Part shown: positions 24,730 through 34,421 of the stretch, in pieces
Layout: every line of letters starts with the position of its first letter
Numbering within the stretch: position 1 is the first letter of the stretch
NCBI RefSeq assembly: GCF_001425165.1
Contig: NZ_LMDU01000001.1
Location: 100,590 to 138,416, forward strand
DNA length: 37,827 nucleotides
Source of the DNA: Pelomonas sp. Root405
GTDB lineage: Bacteria; Pseudomonadota; Gammaproteobacteria; Burkholderiales; Burkholderiaceae_C
Reading direction: 5' to 3'
The notes under the pieces: generated by a model
Databases searched by the model: none
What the model saw: only the letters and a program-made list of their open reading frames with translations
What the model was told of the DNA's origin: nothing
Translations under genes and position numbers: made by a program

Positions 24730-24751
24730 GGCCAGATTACTTTTGCGTCAG
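24730..24751 (-). promoter_or_regulatory. Second putative CzcR-type box, upstream of the czcE-like gene
   Basis: GGCCAGATTAC (24730-24740) equals the core of the site before the czc-like operon, and TTTTGCGTCAG follows. The spacing to a GTCA half site is the same kind. It stands about 100 bp before the czcE-like start. Confidence 0.5.
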
Positions 24752-25464
24752 CGGAGAGCTGGCCTTATCCCGGCACGCCCCCGAGCTGACGCGGCGGGCC
24801 TTGGTGTGACAACGGGGATACCTGGCGCTGCGTGCCCGGTATCCCGTGGACAACGCTTGCGCGTTGACCCCCGCGAAGATTGGCGACTCCTTCGACACCG
24901 CAACAGCAATAGATTTAGTGGTCAGGATCAGCGGACCGCTTGATTAACAGCATGGATTCACTGCTCAAGTGCACTGGATTCCCACCATTCCAACGCCTCA
25001 AGCAGCAGACCTTCCAGCGCAAGTTGACGGCGACAGCCGAGGTCTGCCTGGTCGGACGACCGCAGCGCGCTCAACACCAGTCGTTGAGGCAGCTAACCGG
25101 CCGGGTGAACCGACGGCTGCTTCGTGCCAGGCAGCGTGAACTCGGCGTCTGCTCGCCGAAGACAGCAACCGCAGCGGTCCCGTCTTTCGCCACCGATATC
25201 GAGCTTCGGCTATGGGCACAAAGCTGCGTCACCCGGCTCTGGCGGCTCGGTGCCCGCTGCCGCCACTACCGGTCGTTGAACAAAGTGCAGGTCGAGAGCC
25301 CGCTGCACATCTAGGACCAGGTAGAACTCGTGCCTCGGGCAACTAGGACTCAAGGCGGTGCGCCAGTATGCGGCACCGTTTGAGAGCTTCGAAACTGGCG
25401 CTGTGCACTTGTAGCAGTCACCCGCGCCGCCACCCGGTAGCAGCTTCCCGACGAAGCTCCGTGT
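24752..25464. other. Long gap with no supported gene
   Basis: About 710 bp separate the czcE promoter from the DUF305 gene. A plus-strand frame (24940-25314) has no ribosome site or family features and was not accepted. Two close hairpins are visible: GGGATACC/GGTATCCC (24815-24845) and CAACGC/GCGTTG (24851-24866). Neither has a T-run. Nothing else was seen. Confidence 0.45.
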
Positions 25465-25812
25465 TCACTTGTTCTTCTGGAGCCAAGCGTCCAACTGGGT
25501 GATTTCCTTGCTCTGGTCTTTGATTATCTTCTCCGCCATTGCCTTCATTTCAGCCGACTTGCCATGTGCCACCTGGGCCTTGGCCATGTCCAGGGCTTGC
25601 TGGTGATGCATCTTCATCATCATGGCGAAGTCCTTGTCGGTGTCGCCGGTCATCTTCATGCCCTGCATGTGCTGCATGCCGGACATCATGCTTTTGTGCA
25701 TTTGCTCAGAGCCGTGGTTGGACGATTGGGCGGCTGCAGCGCCGCACAAGCCGACGACGAGGCCGGTTGAACAAAGTGCGAGGCGGACGGATGTGGCAAC
25801 AGAACGGTTCAT
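25465..25812 (-). CDS. DUF305-family exported Met/His-rich protein
   Basis: ATG 25812 follows AGGAG. The 115-residue protein has a signal peptide (LALCSTGLVVGLCGAAAAQ). A Met/His-rich part follows (MHKSMMSGMQHMQGMKMTG), then the DUF305 core (DFAMMMKMHHQQALDMAKAQ) and a Lys-rich helix. DUF305 proteins are small ferritin-like helical proteins common in copper clusters. The Met and His could bind copper in the periplasm (inference). It lies 80 bp behind cueR in the same direction. Confidence 0.82.
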   Translation of the reverse strand: MNRSVATSVRLALCSTGLVVGLCGAAAAQSSNHGSEQMHKSMMSGMQHMQGMKMTGDTDKDFAMMMKMHHQQALDMAKAQVAHGKSAEMKAMAEKIIKDQSKEITQLDAWLQKNK

Positions 25813-25891
25813 GGAAAGGCTCCTGGATGGCTGGTTTCGGCGGATGACCCGCCGACGCATACCCGGCAATCGACACTCCCGCTGCAGCTGT

Positions 25892-26311
25892 TCAGTCCGC
25901 GAGCTCGTCCAAGATGGGGCAGTCCGGCCGCTGGTCGCCCTGGCAGCAATGAGCCAGCCGCTCCAGCGTTCGCTTCATGGCATCGAGCTCTTTCATGCGC
26001 CGGTCCAGGTCGGCCACATGCGTGAGGGCGATCCGCTTGACGTTGGCGCTCGCCCGGCGCCGGTCCTGCCAAAGCTTCAGCAGCTCCGCGATCTCGGCCA
26101 TGCTGAAACCCAGATCGCGCGCCCGGCGGATGAAGCGCAGCGTGTGGATCTCCTTGCCGGTGTATTGCCGGTAGCCGGAGTCCGTGCGGCCCACCTTGGG
26201 CAGCAACCCGAGCGACTCGTAGTGGCGCACCATCTTGGCCGACACGCCGGAGCGGGCAGCGGCCTCCCCGATGTTGAAGGGTCCGTCGGTATCCGTGTTG
26301 ACCGTGCTCAT
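25892..26311 (-). CDS. cueR: CueR-type copper-responsive MerR regulator
   Basis: ATG 26311 overlaps the copA stop (ATGA). The 139-residue protein has the MerR winged helix ([20 protein letters not shown]). In place of the first metal Cys of divalent sensors it has Ser88 (RRASANVKR), the mark of monovalent Cu/Ag/Au sensors. The metal loop [14 protein letters not shown] has Cys123 and Cys131 eight apart, as in E. coli CueR Cys112 and Cys120. It probably activates the copA promoter (28792-28822) and the copZ promoter (34173-34203) on Cu(I). An upstream extension in frame was rejected. Confidence 0.88.
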   Translation of the reverse strand: MSTVNTDTDGPFNIGEAAARSGVSAKMVRHYESLGLLPKVGRTDSGYRQYTGKEIHTLRFIRRARDLGFSMAEIAELLKLWQDRRRASANVKRIALTHVADLDRRMKELDAMKRTLERLAHCCQGDQRPDCPILDELAD

Positions 26312-28749
26312 TGCTGACTCCCTTTCCAACTGCGCAACATCAGCGCGTTAGTGACGACGCTCACACTGCTGAAAGCCATCGCGGCAGCTGCCACCACGGG
26401 ACTCAACAGCCCGAAAGCGGCGAGCGGGATGCCGATGACGTTGTAGATGAAGGCCCAGAACAGGTTCTGGCGGATCTTGGCGTAGGTGCGCCGCGAGATG
26501 TCGATGGCATCGGCGACGAGCGCCGGGTCTCCGCGCATGAGCGTGACGCCAGCGGCATGCATGGCCACGTCGGTGCCCGTGGACATGGCGATGCCAACGT
26601 CTGCCGCGGCAAGGGCCGGCGCGTCGTTGATGCCGTCGCCCACCATGGCCACCCGGTGGCCGCCGTTCTTCAGCGCGGTGACGATCTCCGCCTTGTCCTC
26701 GGGAAGCACCTCGGCGCGGATCTCGTCGATGCCGAGCTGGCGTCCCACGGAATCGGCGCTGCCCTGGTTGTCACCGGTGAGCATGACCGTCTTGATGCCC
26801 AGGCGGTGCAACCCCTCCACGGCACGAGCCGCAGAGGCCTTGGGCGCATCGGCGAAGGCCAGCAGCCCGATCAGCCGCGGTGTTTCACCCACGTCCGCGA
26901 GCCAGGACACCGTTCGACCGCTTGCCCGCAGCGTCGGCGCGCGCGCCTCCAGCGCCGACAGTTCGACGCCCAGCTCCTGCATGTAGCGGCTGCTGCCAAG
27001 TCGGAGCTGGCGGCTGCGCACGACCGCACTCATGCCGCGCCCGGCAACTGCCCTGACTTCGCTGGCTATGGGCACGCCGACGCGCTCACGCTTGGCGGCT
27101 TCCATGACCGCTCGCGCCAGCGGATGCTCGCTGTTCGCCTGGATGGCGGCGGTTGCACCCAGCAATCCAGCGTCGTTCCCGTCCACAGCGTCGAAGGTCA
27201 CCAGCTCCGGCTTGCCTTCGGTCAGCGTGCCGGTCTTGTCAAAAGCGACGACCTTGACGCTGTGCGCGACCTCCAGTGCTTCGGCATCCTTGATGAGGAT
27301 GCCGTGGCGCGCAGCCACGCCCGTGCCTGCCATGATCGCGGTTGGCGTGGCCAGGCCCAGGGCGCAAGGGCAGGCAATGACCAGCACCGCAACGGCGTTG
27401 AGGATGGCCTGCTCCCAGTCACCGGTACCCAGCCCCCAGCCCAGCAGCGTTGCTGCGGCGATGCCGATGACCACCGGGACGAACACGGCGCTGACGCGGT
27501 CAACCAGGCGCTGGATGGGTGCCTTCCTCGCCTGAGCGGACTCCACCAGGCGAACGATCCTTGCCAAGGTGGACTCGGCCCCCACCGCCGACGTCCGGAT
27601 CAGCAGCAGGCCCTCGGCGTTGACCGATCCGCCTGTCGCGCGGTCACCCGGGTGCTTGGCAACCGGCAGGCTCTCCCCGGTGATCATGGACTCGTCGATC
27701 TCGCTGGCACCTTCGACGACTTCGCCGTCTACGGGCACCCGCTCTCCTGGGCGGACGACCACCAAGTCGCCAACGCGTACGTCGGCAAGGGCCACGTCCA
27801 CGTCGGCGCCGTCTCGGCGCACACGGGCGCGGTCGGGGCGCAGGGCTTGCAGCGCGCGGATCGCCTCGGTCGTCTGTCGCTTGGCGCGCCCCTCCAGCCA
27901 TTTGCCGAGCAGCACCAGCGTGATGACCACCGCCGAGGCCTCGAAGTACAGATGAGCCATCGCGTGCTCGCCGTGCTGCCAGAGCTGGTAGACGCTGAGG
28001 CCGTAGCCGGCACTGGTGCCCAAGGCGACAAGAAGGTCCATGTTGCCGGCACCCGCGCGCAGCGCCTTCCAGCCGGCTCGGTAGAAGCGCGCGCCGAGCC
28101 AGAACTGCACGGGGGTGGCGAGCAAAAGCTGAAGCCAGCCGGGCAACATCCAAGGCTGATCGGCGAATGCAGTGAGCATCGGCAGCACCAGTGGCGCGGA
28201 CAGCACACCGGCGGCTGCAACCGACCACCAATCAGGAAGGCGTCGCTTGATGCGGGAGTCCTCCGCTGACTGCACGCCTACTGCGCCTGACTCGGACTCG
28301 GTCGCGGCGCGCGCGGCATAGCCGGCCCGGTCGATGGCGCGCAGCAACGCGGCGATGTCAACCTCCCTTGCCACCAGCTTGACGTGGGCTTGTTCGGTAG
28401 CGAGGTTCACCTCCGCAGCTGTGACGCCCGGAACCTTCAACAGCGCTTTTTCGACTCGTGCCACGCAGGACGCGCAGGTCATGCCGTCGACCTGCAAGGT
28501 CAGCGACTGCTCAGGGACGTCGTAGCCGGCCTTCTCCACTGCAGCTCTCAATATGCTGAGGTTGACTTCTGGTGCTGTGTCAACTGTGGCCGCCTCGGTC
28601 GCCAGGTTGACGTTGGCTTGGCGGACGCCCGGCACCTTCGCAAGGGCCTTCTCGACTCGGGCGACGCAGGAGGCGCAGGTCATCCCTGCGATGGGGAATG
28701 ACCAGCGGCGCGCGTCTGCCACCTGAGTGGTGGGTGCAAGTGACTTCAT
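26308..28749 (-). CDS. copA: Cu(I)-exporting P1B-type ATPase CopA
   Basis: The 813-residue inner-membrane pump exports Cu(I), and perhaps Ag(I), from the cytoplasm. Two heavy-metal domains each carry GMTCASC (residues 22-28 and 89-95). Then come TGES, the transport helix motif [23 protein letters not shown] with the phosphorylated Asp, [20 protein letters not shown] and the C-terminal helices with FAFIYN-type YN ([15 protein letters not shown]) and [12 protein letters not shown] with YN and MxxSS defines the Cu(I) branch. AAGGA stands before ATG 28749. It is cotranscribed with cueR. A CueR-type promoter is upstream, and a divergent exported-protein gene begins beyond it. Confidence 0.92.
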   Translation of the reverse strand: MKSLAPTTQVADARRWSFPIAGMTCASCVARVEKALAKVPGVRQANVNLATEAATVDTAPEVNLSILRAAVEKAGYDVPEQSLTLQVDGMTCASCVARVEKALLKVPGVTAAEVNLATEQAHVKLVAREVDIAALLRAIDRAGYAARAATESESGAVGVQSAEDSRIKRRLPDWWSVAAAGVLSAPLVLPMLTAFADQPWMLPGWLQLLLATPVQFWLGARFYRAGWKALRAGAGNMDLLVALGTSAGYGLSVYQLWQHGEHAMAHLYFEASAVVITLVLLGKWLEGRAKRQTTEAIRALQALRPDRARVRRDGADVDVALADVRVGDLVVVRPGERVPVDGEVVEGASEIDESMITGESLPVAKHPGDRATGGSVNAEGLLLIRTSAVGAESTLARIVRLVESAQARKAPIQRLVDRVSAVFVPVVIGIAAATLLGWGLGTGDWEQAILNAVAVLVIACPCALGLATPTAIMAGTGVAARHGILIKDAEALEVAHSVKVVAFDKTGTLTEGKPELVTFDAVDGNDAGLLGATAAIQANSEHPLARAVMEAAKRERVGVPIASEVRAVAGRGMSAVVRSRQLRLGSSRYMQELGVELSALEARAPTLRASGRTVSWLADVGETPRLIGLLAFADAPKASAARAVEGLHRLGIKTVMLTGDNQGSADSVGRQLGIDEIRAEVLPEDKAEIVTALKNGGHRVAMVGDGINDAPALAAADVGIAMSTGTDVAMHAAGVTLMRGDPALVADAIDISRRTYAKIRQNLFWAFIYNVIGIPLAAFGLLSPVVAAAAMAFSSVSVVTNALMLRSWKGSQQ

Positions 28750-28791
28750 TGATTCCTTCCCGGCCGGCTTCAGTGCCGACCCATGAACGGA

Positions 28792-28822
28792 AGTCTCAAG
28801 CTTGCCATGGTGGGAGAGTCAA
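28792..28822 (-). promoter_or_regulatory. CueR-type promoter of copA-cueR
   Basis: TTGACT (28822-28817) and the weak GAGACT (28797-28792) are 19 bp apart on the minus strand. The spacer reads CTCCCACCATGGCAAGCTT, an imperfect dyad resembling CueR sites (CCTTCCC / GGAAGG type). It starts 43 bp before the copA ATG. Confidence 0.6.
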
Positions 28823-28890
28823 GAGGCGATGCAGAGATTTTTTGGTCTCGATGCCACGGAGCCATGGCGGTGTCACTCACCAGCGGCACC

Positions 28891-29331
28891 ATGCAGAAGA
28901 TGCTTGGAGACACTGCACGCTGCATCACGTCTCGGTTGTTGGCGGTGCTACTTCTTGCCGTGCTGACACCGATGGCCAGCGCAGCAACGTCCGTTCCTGC
29001 GGCACTTGCGTGCCAGAGCACGACCCTGACCGATGAAAGAGCCGAAGCCGCGTGCACGCTGCCAGGTTCATTGGTCGGCAAAGAGGTCCGCTTCAAGGCT
29101 CATTTCTTGGGCAGCCACGACGACAGCAAGGTGTCGTTTCTGTCCGTCATGCTGAACGAAACGCCGGTCGCCTGCCGGACGGGCAGCAAGACCGAGTCGA
29201 GATTCGAGGATGGGGAAGTGACGTTGGACTGCGGTTTCACCGCACCTGCGGCTACGGCTACGGCCAGCGTCAAGGTCAGCATTTCCCTGCATCACTTGCA
29301 GCTGGACAAGACCGAATTGGTCGTTGACTAG
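28891..29331 (+). CDS. Exported four-Cys protein divergent from copA, unknown function
   Basis: I choose ATG 28891 (MQKMLGDTARCITSRLLAVL), which gives a signal peptide cut after MASA; ATG 28900 or the far 28783 are alternatives. The 146-residue protein would have mature Cys at 41, 55, 95 and 114, fit for two disulfides, and a beta-rich look (KVSFLSVMLNETPVACRTGS; ASVKVSISLHHLQL). It is probably periplasmic. The gene shares its promoter region with copA, so copper control is possible. I recognise no family. A clear ribosome site is missing, which lowers confidence in the exact start. Confidence 0.6.
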   Translation: MQKMLGDTARCITSRLLAVLLLAVLTPMASAATSVPAALACQSTTLTDERAEAACTLPGSLVGKEVRFKAHFLGSHDDSKVSFLSVMLNETPVACRTGSKTESRFEDGEVTLDCGFTAPAATATASVKVSISLHHLQLDKTELVVD

Positions 29332-29402
29332 ATCCCGCCGCCGGGGGTGGCAGCGCGCCGCGCGTCCATACGGTCTGACGAGTTCGCCCAGTTCCAGCAC
29401 GC

Positions 29403-30644
29403 CTACCTGTTCTCACCTGTACCCACCTCCAGATCGTCACCTGAAACCTGAGGCCGCCACGCGAACCAGGAGACGCAGGCTCCGACGATGAGCACGGATG
29501 CAGCAATCCAGAACGGGGCCGTGGCATTTAAGGCAAACGCGCTACCGGCGCCAACTGCTCCTACCGCCTGGCCCAGATTGCCGGCGGCTGCCAGTTGGCC
29601 GAGCAACAAACCCGGAGCGCCGGGGCGGTTGTTGAGCAGCGTGTACGACAAGACGGGGGCGATCATTCCAGCACCCAGGGCGACGACAGCGACCATCAGG
29701 CCCAGCGCTCTTGCGTCGGACGGAGTGAACAGCAGCGCCAGGGCTGAAGCTGCAAAGGTGGCCGCCAGCCACCGTTCGTTGAGCCGGCGCCGCACCGCTG
29801 CAAACAGCAGGCTCAGCTGCGCTGTCAGCATGACCAGGCTGCAGGTGGCGAACATGGCTGCGATGGCGCTGGAGTTCATTCCGAGCGTCTGACTGCCGAA
29901 GAGGTTGAAGCCCACATCAAAGGTTCCCACCGCAACAGAGGCCAGGAAGGCAAGCAGCATGGACGAGCGAATAAGGCTGCGCGACTTTTCTGGGTCGCTG
30001 CAGGGCTGCGCTGAGCGAGCGCGCTCGCTGCCGAGCGCCCAGGGCGTGAGCGCCAGGAGAACCGTCCCGAACGCCGCAATCGCCCAGGCCGGCCAGTGCA
30101 GCATCTGCGCCATCTGCCCCACCGGTTCGCGCATCACGGGCCCGGCCAACCAGGTGCCGAACGCGGGGCCGGTGATCAGGCCGATAAACGCCATCGTTCC
30201 CAAGACGACAAACCGGCGGCTGCGCACCACCGGCGTGCTGATGTCGGCGATGTAAGCCTGTGCAGTTGGCACTATCGCGGCGGCGCCCGCGCCGGCCAGC
30301 AACCGAGTGGCATAGATCCAGCCGATCTGCGTGGCCAACGCGGTCAAGGCGGTACCGACCAAGAACAGGCCGAAGCCGAGCATCAGCACCGGGACGCGAC
30401 CGATGCGATCCGAAAGGCGCCCCCAAACGAGCGCGAACGTGAACAGCGCGAAGAGGTAGGCCCCGCCCAGCCACCCCACCTGACGGGAGATTTCCTCCGC
30501 GGACACGGGGCCCAGATGTCGCAGCAACGTGGGCTGCAACAGCGGCTGGGCTGCACCGTAGGCCAGCGACACCACAAAGACCATCGCAGCCAACAACGCG
30601 ATGGCCCGCGCGGGATGCCCGTGCGGCTTCGTTAAGGGAAGCAT
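29403..30644 (-). CDS. MFS transporter (DHA1-like)
   Basis: The 413-residue protein has about twelve hydrophobic helices. The MFS motif between helices 2 and 3 reads WGRLSDRIGRVPVLMLGFGL, and RLLAGAGAAAIVPTAQAYIA fits the drug-proton antiporter motif in helices 4-5. It probably exports a small molecule with protons. Position as last gene behind the copZ-ATPase unit suggests that the substrate is linked to metal stress, for instance a chelate or siderophore, but this is inference. The start is ATG 30644; GTG 30647 just before it is the alternative. It lies 9 bp from the upstream stop. Confidence 0.85.
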   Translation of the reverse strand: MLPLTKPHGHPARAIALLAAMVFVVSLAYGAAQPLLQPTLLRHLGPVSAEEISRQVGWLGGAYLFALFTFALVWGRLSDRIGRVPVLMLGFGLFLVGTALTALATQIGWIYATRLLAGAGAAAIVPTAQAYIADISTPVVRSRRFVVLGTMAFIGLITGPAFGTWLAGPVMREPVGQMAQMLHWPAWAIAAFGTVLLALTPWALGSERARSAQPCSDPEKSRSLIRSSMLLAFLASVAVGTFDVGFNLFGSQTLGMNSSAIAAMFATCSLVMLTAQLSLLFAAVRRRLNERWLAATFAASALALLFTPSDARALGLMVAVVALGAGMIAPVLSYTLLNNRPGAPGLLLGQLAAAGNLGQAVGAVGAGSAFALNATAPFWIAASVLIVGACVSWFAWRPQVSGDDLEVGTGENR

Positions 30645-30653
30645 CACGGCAAC

Positions 30654-31088
30654 TCAGCGCTTGGTCAGATAGCTGACCACGGCGGCGAGCCACACGAGAG
30701 CTGGGGCGAGGAGCAGCCACCGGAAGTCCGAATGCAGCACGAAGTTGGTCGCGCTCATCAATGTCACGGTCAGCAGGCCTGCCAGAGCCAGAGTGGTTGC
30801 CGTGCCACGCGGCCGAAGCGGCATGAGCGCCCGGGCGATGAAGACCACAAGAACGCCCGCACCAGCCATGAAGCCACCCATGACGGTGAATACCTTGCCC
30901 AGCCAATGCTCGAGCCCCGGCGCGGCCAACCGGAGCGCGTCAATGCTGGTACCCATGAAGCGTGGGTCTTCCGGCAACAGCGCCGGGCGCAGGAAGATGA
31001 AGTAGGCGCCTAGGCCCACCAGCCAGACGCCGCATGCCAGAAGCAGCCAGCTCGACAGGCCGTGCTTTGGCTGCGGACGCACGTTCAT
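30654..31088 (-). CDS. Small four-span membrane protein, unknown function
   Basis: The 144-residue product has four hydrophobic spans (about 12-33, 67-87, 97-114 and 122-140). A periplasmic-type loop ([20 protein letters not shown]) lies between the first two. The start overlaps the ATPase stop (ATGA), so it is surely cotranscribed. No Cys or His cluster is present that would bind metal. I do not recognise the family. It could be a helper of the ATPase or the MFS protein, by position only. Confidence 0.7.
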   Translation of the reverse strand: MNVRPQPKHGLSSWLLLACGVWLVGLGAYFIFLRPALLPEDPRFMGTSIDALRLAAPGLEHWLGKVFTVMGGFMAGAGVLVVFIARALMPLRPRGTATTLALAGLLTVTLMSATNFVLHSDFRWLLLAPALVWLAAVVSYLTKR

Positions 31089-33442
31089 TCGATGGCCGCC
31101 TTGCGCAGGCGCAGTGCATTGGTGATCACCGAGGCCGAGCTCAGGCTCATCGCCAAAGCCGCGATCATGGGCGACAGCAGCCAGCCGGTGAACGGGTAGA
31201 GCAGACCGGCTGCGAGCGGCACGCCTAGCGCGTTGTATACAAAGGCGAAGCCCAGGTTCTGCTTCATGTTGGCCACGGTCGCCACCGACAGGCCGCGCGC
31301 CGTGGCGATGCCGCGCAGGTCGCCCTTGACGAGCGTCAGCTGAGCGCTGTTCATCGCGACATCGGTGCCCGTTCCCATGGCGATGCCCACGTCGGCGCGC
31401 GCTAGCGCGGGGGCGTCGTTGATGCCGTCACCGGCCATGGCCACCACGCGGCCTTCGGCCTGCAGTTGCTCGACCAGCTTGAGCTTGTCGGCGGGCTTGA
31501 CCTCGCCGTGCACTTCGTCGATGCCCAGGCGTTGGCCAACGGCGCGCGCTGTCGTCAGGCCGTCGCCGGTGGCCATGATGACCCGCAGCCCGGCTTGGCG
31601 CAGCGAGGCAAGTGCCTCGGCCGTGGTGGCCTTGACGGGGTCGGACACGGCCAGCAGGCCGATCAGCTTGTTGTCAACCGCGAGGTGCATCACGCTGGCA
31701 CCCTCGGCGCGCAGGGCCTCGGCCTGGCTCGTCAGGGCCGCCACGTCGATGCCCAACTGTTCCATCAGTGCCGTGTTGCCGAGCGCCAGCGCCTTGCCGG
31801 CCACCGTGCCGCGCACGCCGATGCCCGACTCGGAGTCGAACTGCTCGGGCTTGTCGAGCGCCAGGCCGCGCTCCTTCGCTGCCGTGACGATGGCCGCCGC
31901 CAGCGGATGCTCGCTGCCCTGATCCAGGCTGGCCGCCAGGCGCAGCACCTCATCTTCGGCAATGCCCGGCGCCGCAACCGCACGTTCGAAGGTCGGCCGC
32001 CCTTCAGTCAGCGTGCCGGTCTTGTCGACGATGAGCGTGTCGATCTTGCGCAGGTTCTCGATCGCCGCTGCGTCGCGGAACAGCACACCGCTGGTAGCGC
32101 CGCGGCCCGTGGCTACCATGATGGACATGGGTGTGGCCAGGCCCAGCGCACAGGGGCAGGCAATGATCAACACCGCGACGGCGTTGATGAGCCCGTAGAT
32201 CCAGCTCGGCTCGGGTCCGAAGAAGCCCCAGCCGAAGAAGGTCAGCGCCGCGATGCCCACGACGCCGATCACGAAGTAGCCGGCCACGGTGTCAGCCATG
32301 CGCTGCATGGGCGCGCGGGAGCGCTGCGCCATGCCGACCATCTGGACGATCTGCGCCAGCACGGTTGCAGAGCCGACGTGCTCTGAGCGCATCACCAGCG
32401 CGCCGCTGGTGTTCATCGTGGCGCCGATCACCTTGTCACCCGGCCGCTTGGTGACGGGCAAGGGCTCACCGGTGAGCATGGATTCATCGAGCGCGCTGCT
32501 GCCCTCAACCACGACGCCATCGACCGGCACCTTCTCACCCGGGCGCACGCGCAACAAGTCACCCACGTGCACGTTCGCCAGCGGGATGTCGGCCTCGCTG
32601 CCATCGGCGGCAATGCGGCGTGCCGTCTTGGGTGCCAGGCCGAGCAGCGACTTGATGGCTGCCGAGGTCTGCGATCTCGCCTTCAACTCCAGGATCTGCC
32701 CGAGCAGGGTCAGCGAGATGATCACGGCGGCCGCTTCGAAGTACACCGCCACCCGACCCATCGACACGAAGGATGCCGGAAATACCTGAGGCGCGACGGT
32801 CGCCACCACGCTGTACAAGAAGGCCGCGCCCGTGCCCAACCCGATCAACGTCCACATGTTTGGGCTGCGGTTCGCCACCGATTGAGCGCCGCGCACAAAG
32901 AACGGTGCGCCGGCCCACAGCACGATGGGCAGGGTCAGCACGAGTTCGATCCAGCTCTGCCTGGCCATGTCGAACCAGCCGAGGCTGTGCCCGAACATCG
33001 CGAGCAGGGTCACCACCACCGTCAGCGGCAGGGTCCACCAGAAGCGGCGCTTGAAGCTCTCCAGCTCGGGGTTCGCTTCATCGTCAAGCGAGGGCAGCAC
33101 CGGCTCCAACGTCATGCCGCACTTCGGGCAATTGCCTGCATGATCCTGGCGGATCTCGGGGTGCATCGGGCAGGTGTAGATCGTGCCCGCTTCCGCCTGC
33201 ACCGGTGGCGCGGCCTCGGTCGATACCGCAGGCACGCTGAACTGGTCAGGGTCAGACGCGAACTTGCCCTGGCACTTGGCGCTGCAGAAGTAGTACGGCC
33301 GACCCTTGTGCTCCAGCCGGTGTGGCGACTTTTCCGTCACGGTCATCCCGCAGACCGGGTCTTTGAGGGTGGCCGCACCCTGGGGCGGCGCTGCAGCTTC
33401 GTGCTCGTGGCCCTCGTGATGCACGTGCGTGTGAGCAGCCAT
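31085..33442 (-). CDS. copF: Cu/Ag P1B-type ATPase with YHS and metal-binding domains (CopF/SilP-like)
   Basis: The 785-residue protein starts with a His-rich tail ([12 protein letters not shown], 4-15). A YHS domain follows (KDPVCGMTV, 27-35; [19 protein letters not shown], 50-68), then a heavy-metal-binding domain (YTCPMHPEI... [11 protein letters not shown], 89-114). There is no GMTCASC domain. The pump core has [54 protein letters not shown] and [18 protein letters not shown] with YN and MSLSS indicates Cu(I) or Ag(I). A second pump with different input domains next to CopA suggests another donor, for example CopZ encoded in the same unit. It is complete. Confidence 0.9.
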   Translation of the reverse strand: MAAHTHVHHEGHEHEAAAPPQGAATLKDPVCGMTVTEKSPHRLEHKGRPYYFCSAKCQGKFASDPDQFSVPAVSTEAAPPVQAEAGTIYTCPMHPEIRQDHAGNCPKCGMTLEPVLPSLDDEANPELESFKRRFWWTLPLTVVVTLLAMFGHSLGWFDMARQSWIELVLTLPIVLWAGAPFFVRGAQSVANRSPNMWTLIGLGTGAAFLYSVVATVAPQVFPASFVSMGRVAVYFEAAAVIISLTLLGQILELKARSQTSAAIKSLLGLAPKTARRIAADGSEADIPLANVHVGDLLRVRPGEKVPVDGVVVEGSSALDESMLTGEPLPVTKRPGDKVIGATMNTSGALVMRSEHVGSATVLAQIVQMVGMAQRSRAPMQRMADTVAGYFVIGVVGIAALTFFGWGFFGPEPSWIYGLINAVAVLIIACPCALGLATPMSIMVATGRGATSGVLFRDAAAIENLRKIDTLIVDKTGTLTEGRPTFERAVAAPGIAEDEVLRLAASLDQGSEHPLAAAIVTAAKERGLALDKPEQFDSESGIGVRGTVAGKALALGNTALMEQLGIDVAALTSQAEALRAEGASVMHLAVDNKLIGLLAVSDPVKATTAEALASLRQAGLRVIMATGDGLTTARAVGQRLGIDEVHGEVKPADKLKLVEQLQAEGRVVAMAGDGINDAPALARADVGIAMGTGTDVAMNSAQLTLVKGDLRGIATARGLSVATVANMKQNLGFAFVYNALGVPLAAGLLYPFTGWLLSPMIAALAMSLSSASVITNALRLRKAAIE

Positions 33443-33444
33443 GA

Positions 33445-33702
33445 TCAGCTGACCTTGGTTTCGGACGGGCTGGATCCCGTGTCGTCGCCGTGACCGCCAT
33501 GCCCGCCGTGCCCATGGAAGAGGTGCATCAACGGGCAGGCCAGCAGCAAAAGATAAACCCAGGAGCCGGCGAGGTGGGCCCAGTGCTCGCGCAGCAGGAA
33601 GAACAAGCCGATCAGCGCGACCATCACGATGGCGCCCTGTACGGCACGTCGCGACAGCCCGCTGGACTCGGGCTGGGATGGGTGAACGTGGTTGGTTGAC
33701 AT
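33445..33702 (-). CDS. DUF2933-family small membrane protein
   Basis: The 85-residue protein has two spans ([36 protein letters not shown]) and then a His/Gly tail, [17 protein letters not shown] and [11 protein letters not shown] are family marks of DUF2933, common in copper clusters. The tail could bind copper. AGGAAGGAACG stands before ATG 33702. It ends 2 bp from the ATPase start. Function is unknown, probably an accessory of the pump. Confidence 0.8.
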   Translation of the reverse strand: MSTNHVHPSQPESSGLSRRAVQGAIVMVALIGLFFLLREHWAHLAGSWVYLLLLACPLMHLFHGHGGHGGHGDDTGSSPSETKVS

Positions 33703-33878
33703 GTCAGCGTTCCTTCCTGGGTTGGTTTCGGTGATGGAACTTGGCCGCCCGCCGCAGAAGCGGGTGCCTTCAGCGTCGCCGCGGTGCCTGCATGGTCAGC
33801 AGCGGCTGCATCGCCCCCCACCCGCAGGTAGGCAGGGGCTATCGGTCTTGCCGGATGAGGGGCAAGCGGCGAGCCGTC

Positions 33879-34139
33879 TCACCGGCAGCCGCCACAGCAG
33901 CCCCCGCTTTTGCCGGCGGTGGGCGGTGCAGCTGCGCCCACAGCTTCGACCGGCGTGTAGCCCGCGTCCAGAATGGCCGCCTTGAACTCGTCAGCATCCG
34001 CAGCGCTCGAGCTGATCTCCACGCGCTTCGATGCGAGATCGATGGCAACCTGAGCGCCTTTGTCGGCGTTCTTGACGGCCTTGGTGATCATGCTGACGCA
34101 GTGTCCGCATGTCATGTCATTCACTTCAAACGAAATCAT
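33879..34139 (-). CDS. copZ: CopZ-like copper chaperone
   Basis: ATG 34139 follows AAGGAG at good spacing. The 86-residue cytosolic protein is one HMA domain with DMTCGHCVSMITKAV (Cys11 and Cys14) and the usual beta-alpha fold (FKAAILDAGYTPVEAV). It ends in an extra Cys cluster, GGCCGGCR, uncommon in plain CopZ, which may hold another Cu(I). It would hand Cu(I) to the pumps. It is the first gene after a CueR-type promoter, with the DUF2933 and ATPase genes following after a 176-bp gap that holds no gene. Confidence 0.85.
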   Translation of the reverse strand: MISFEVNDMTCGHCVSMITKAVKNADKGAQVAIDLASKRVEISSSAADADEFKAAILDAGYTPVEAVGAAAPPTAGKSGGCCGGCR

Positions 34140-34172
34140 CACTGGCTCCTTCAATACGATGGGGTGAGAGCA

Positions 34173-34203
34173 ACTCTGAAGCTTCCCACCGTGGCAAGGT
34201 CAA
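34173..34203 (-). promoter_or_regulatory. CueR-type promoter of the copZ unit
   Basis: TTGACC (34203-34198) and CAGAGT (34178-34173) are 19 bp apart. The dyad ACCTTGCCA-CGG-TGGGAAGCT matches in 7 of 9 arm positions and looks like known CueR operators of copA genes. The -10 lies 33 bp before the copZ ATG. Confidence 0.75.
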
Positions 34204-34421
34204 ACCAGGCTCTCAATTGGCCTTTTGAGCGAAAGGGTTCTATCCAATTGCACCGCGCCGTACGAAGCGGGCGATCAGCAGATCGTGCCGAAGTCAGGTC
34301 ACTTCTACATTGACCCCGGTCAACGCAAGATGACGCGACTGAGCCGGGTGCGGACGAGGAACCTCTTGATAGTTACGGGCCGTCACGCGCCCAAAGCGGC
34401 CGGCTGAGATAAAGTTTCTGA

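Noticed and set aside
24815..24866. Two hairpins in the gap as an integron attC site
   Set aside because: The core sequences expected for attC (GTTRRRY and its partner) are not present, and no cassette gene lies beside them.
24940..25314. A 124-codon plus-strand frame in the large gap
   Set aside because: There is no ribosome site, no family resemblance, and the composition is Arg-rich and random looking.
26311..28269. A 652-codon open frame opposite copA
   Set aside because: It is antisense to an unmistakable Cu(I) ATPase and has shadow-type composition with no domain.
34310..34323. Palindrome TTGACCCCGGTCAA before the His-rich exported gene
   Set aside because: It resembles two back-to-back -35 boxes, but no -10 box is found at 17-20 bp on either side. 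Kept only as a possible regulator site.
34374..34388. Possible third CzcR/CopR box (GTTACGGGCCGTCAC)
   Set aside because: The half sites are similar, but the spacing is one base shorter and the flanking GGCCAGA is missing.
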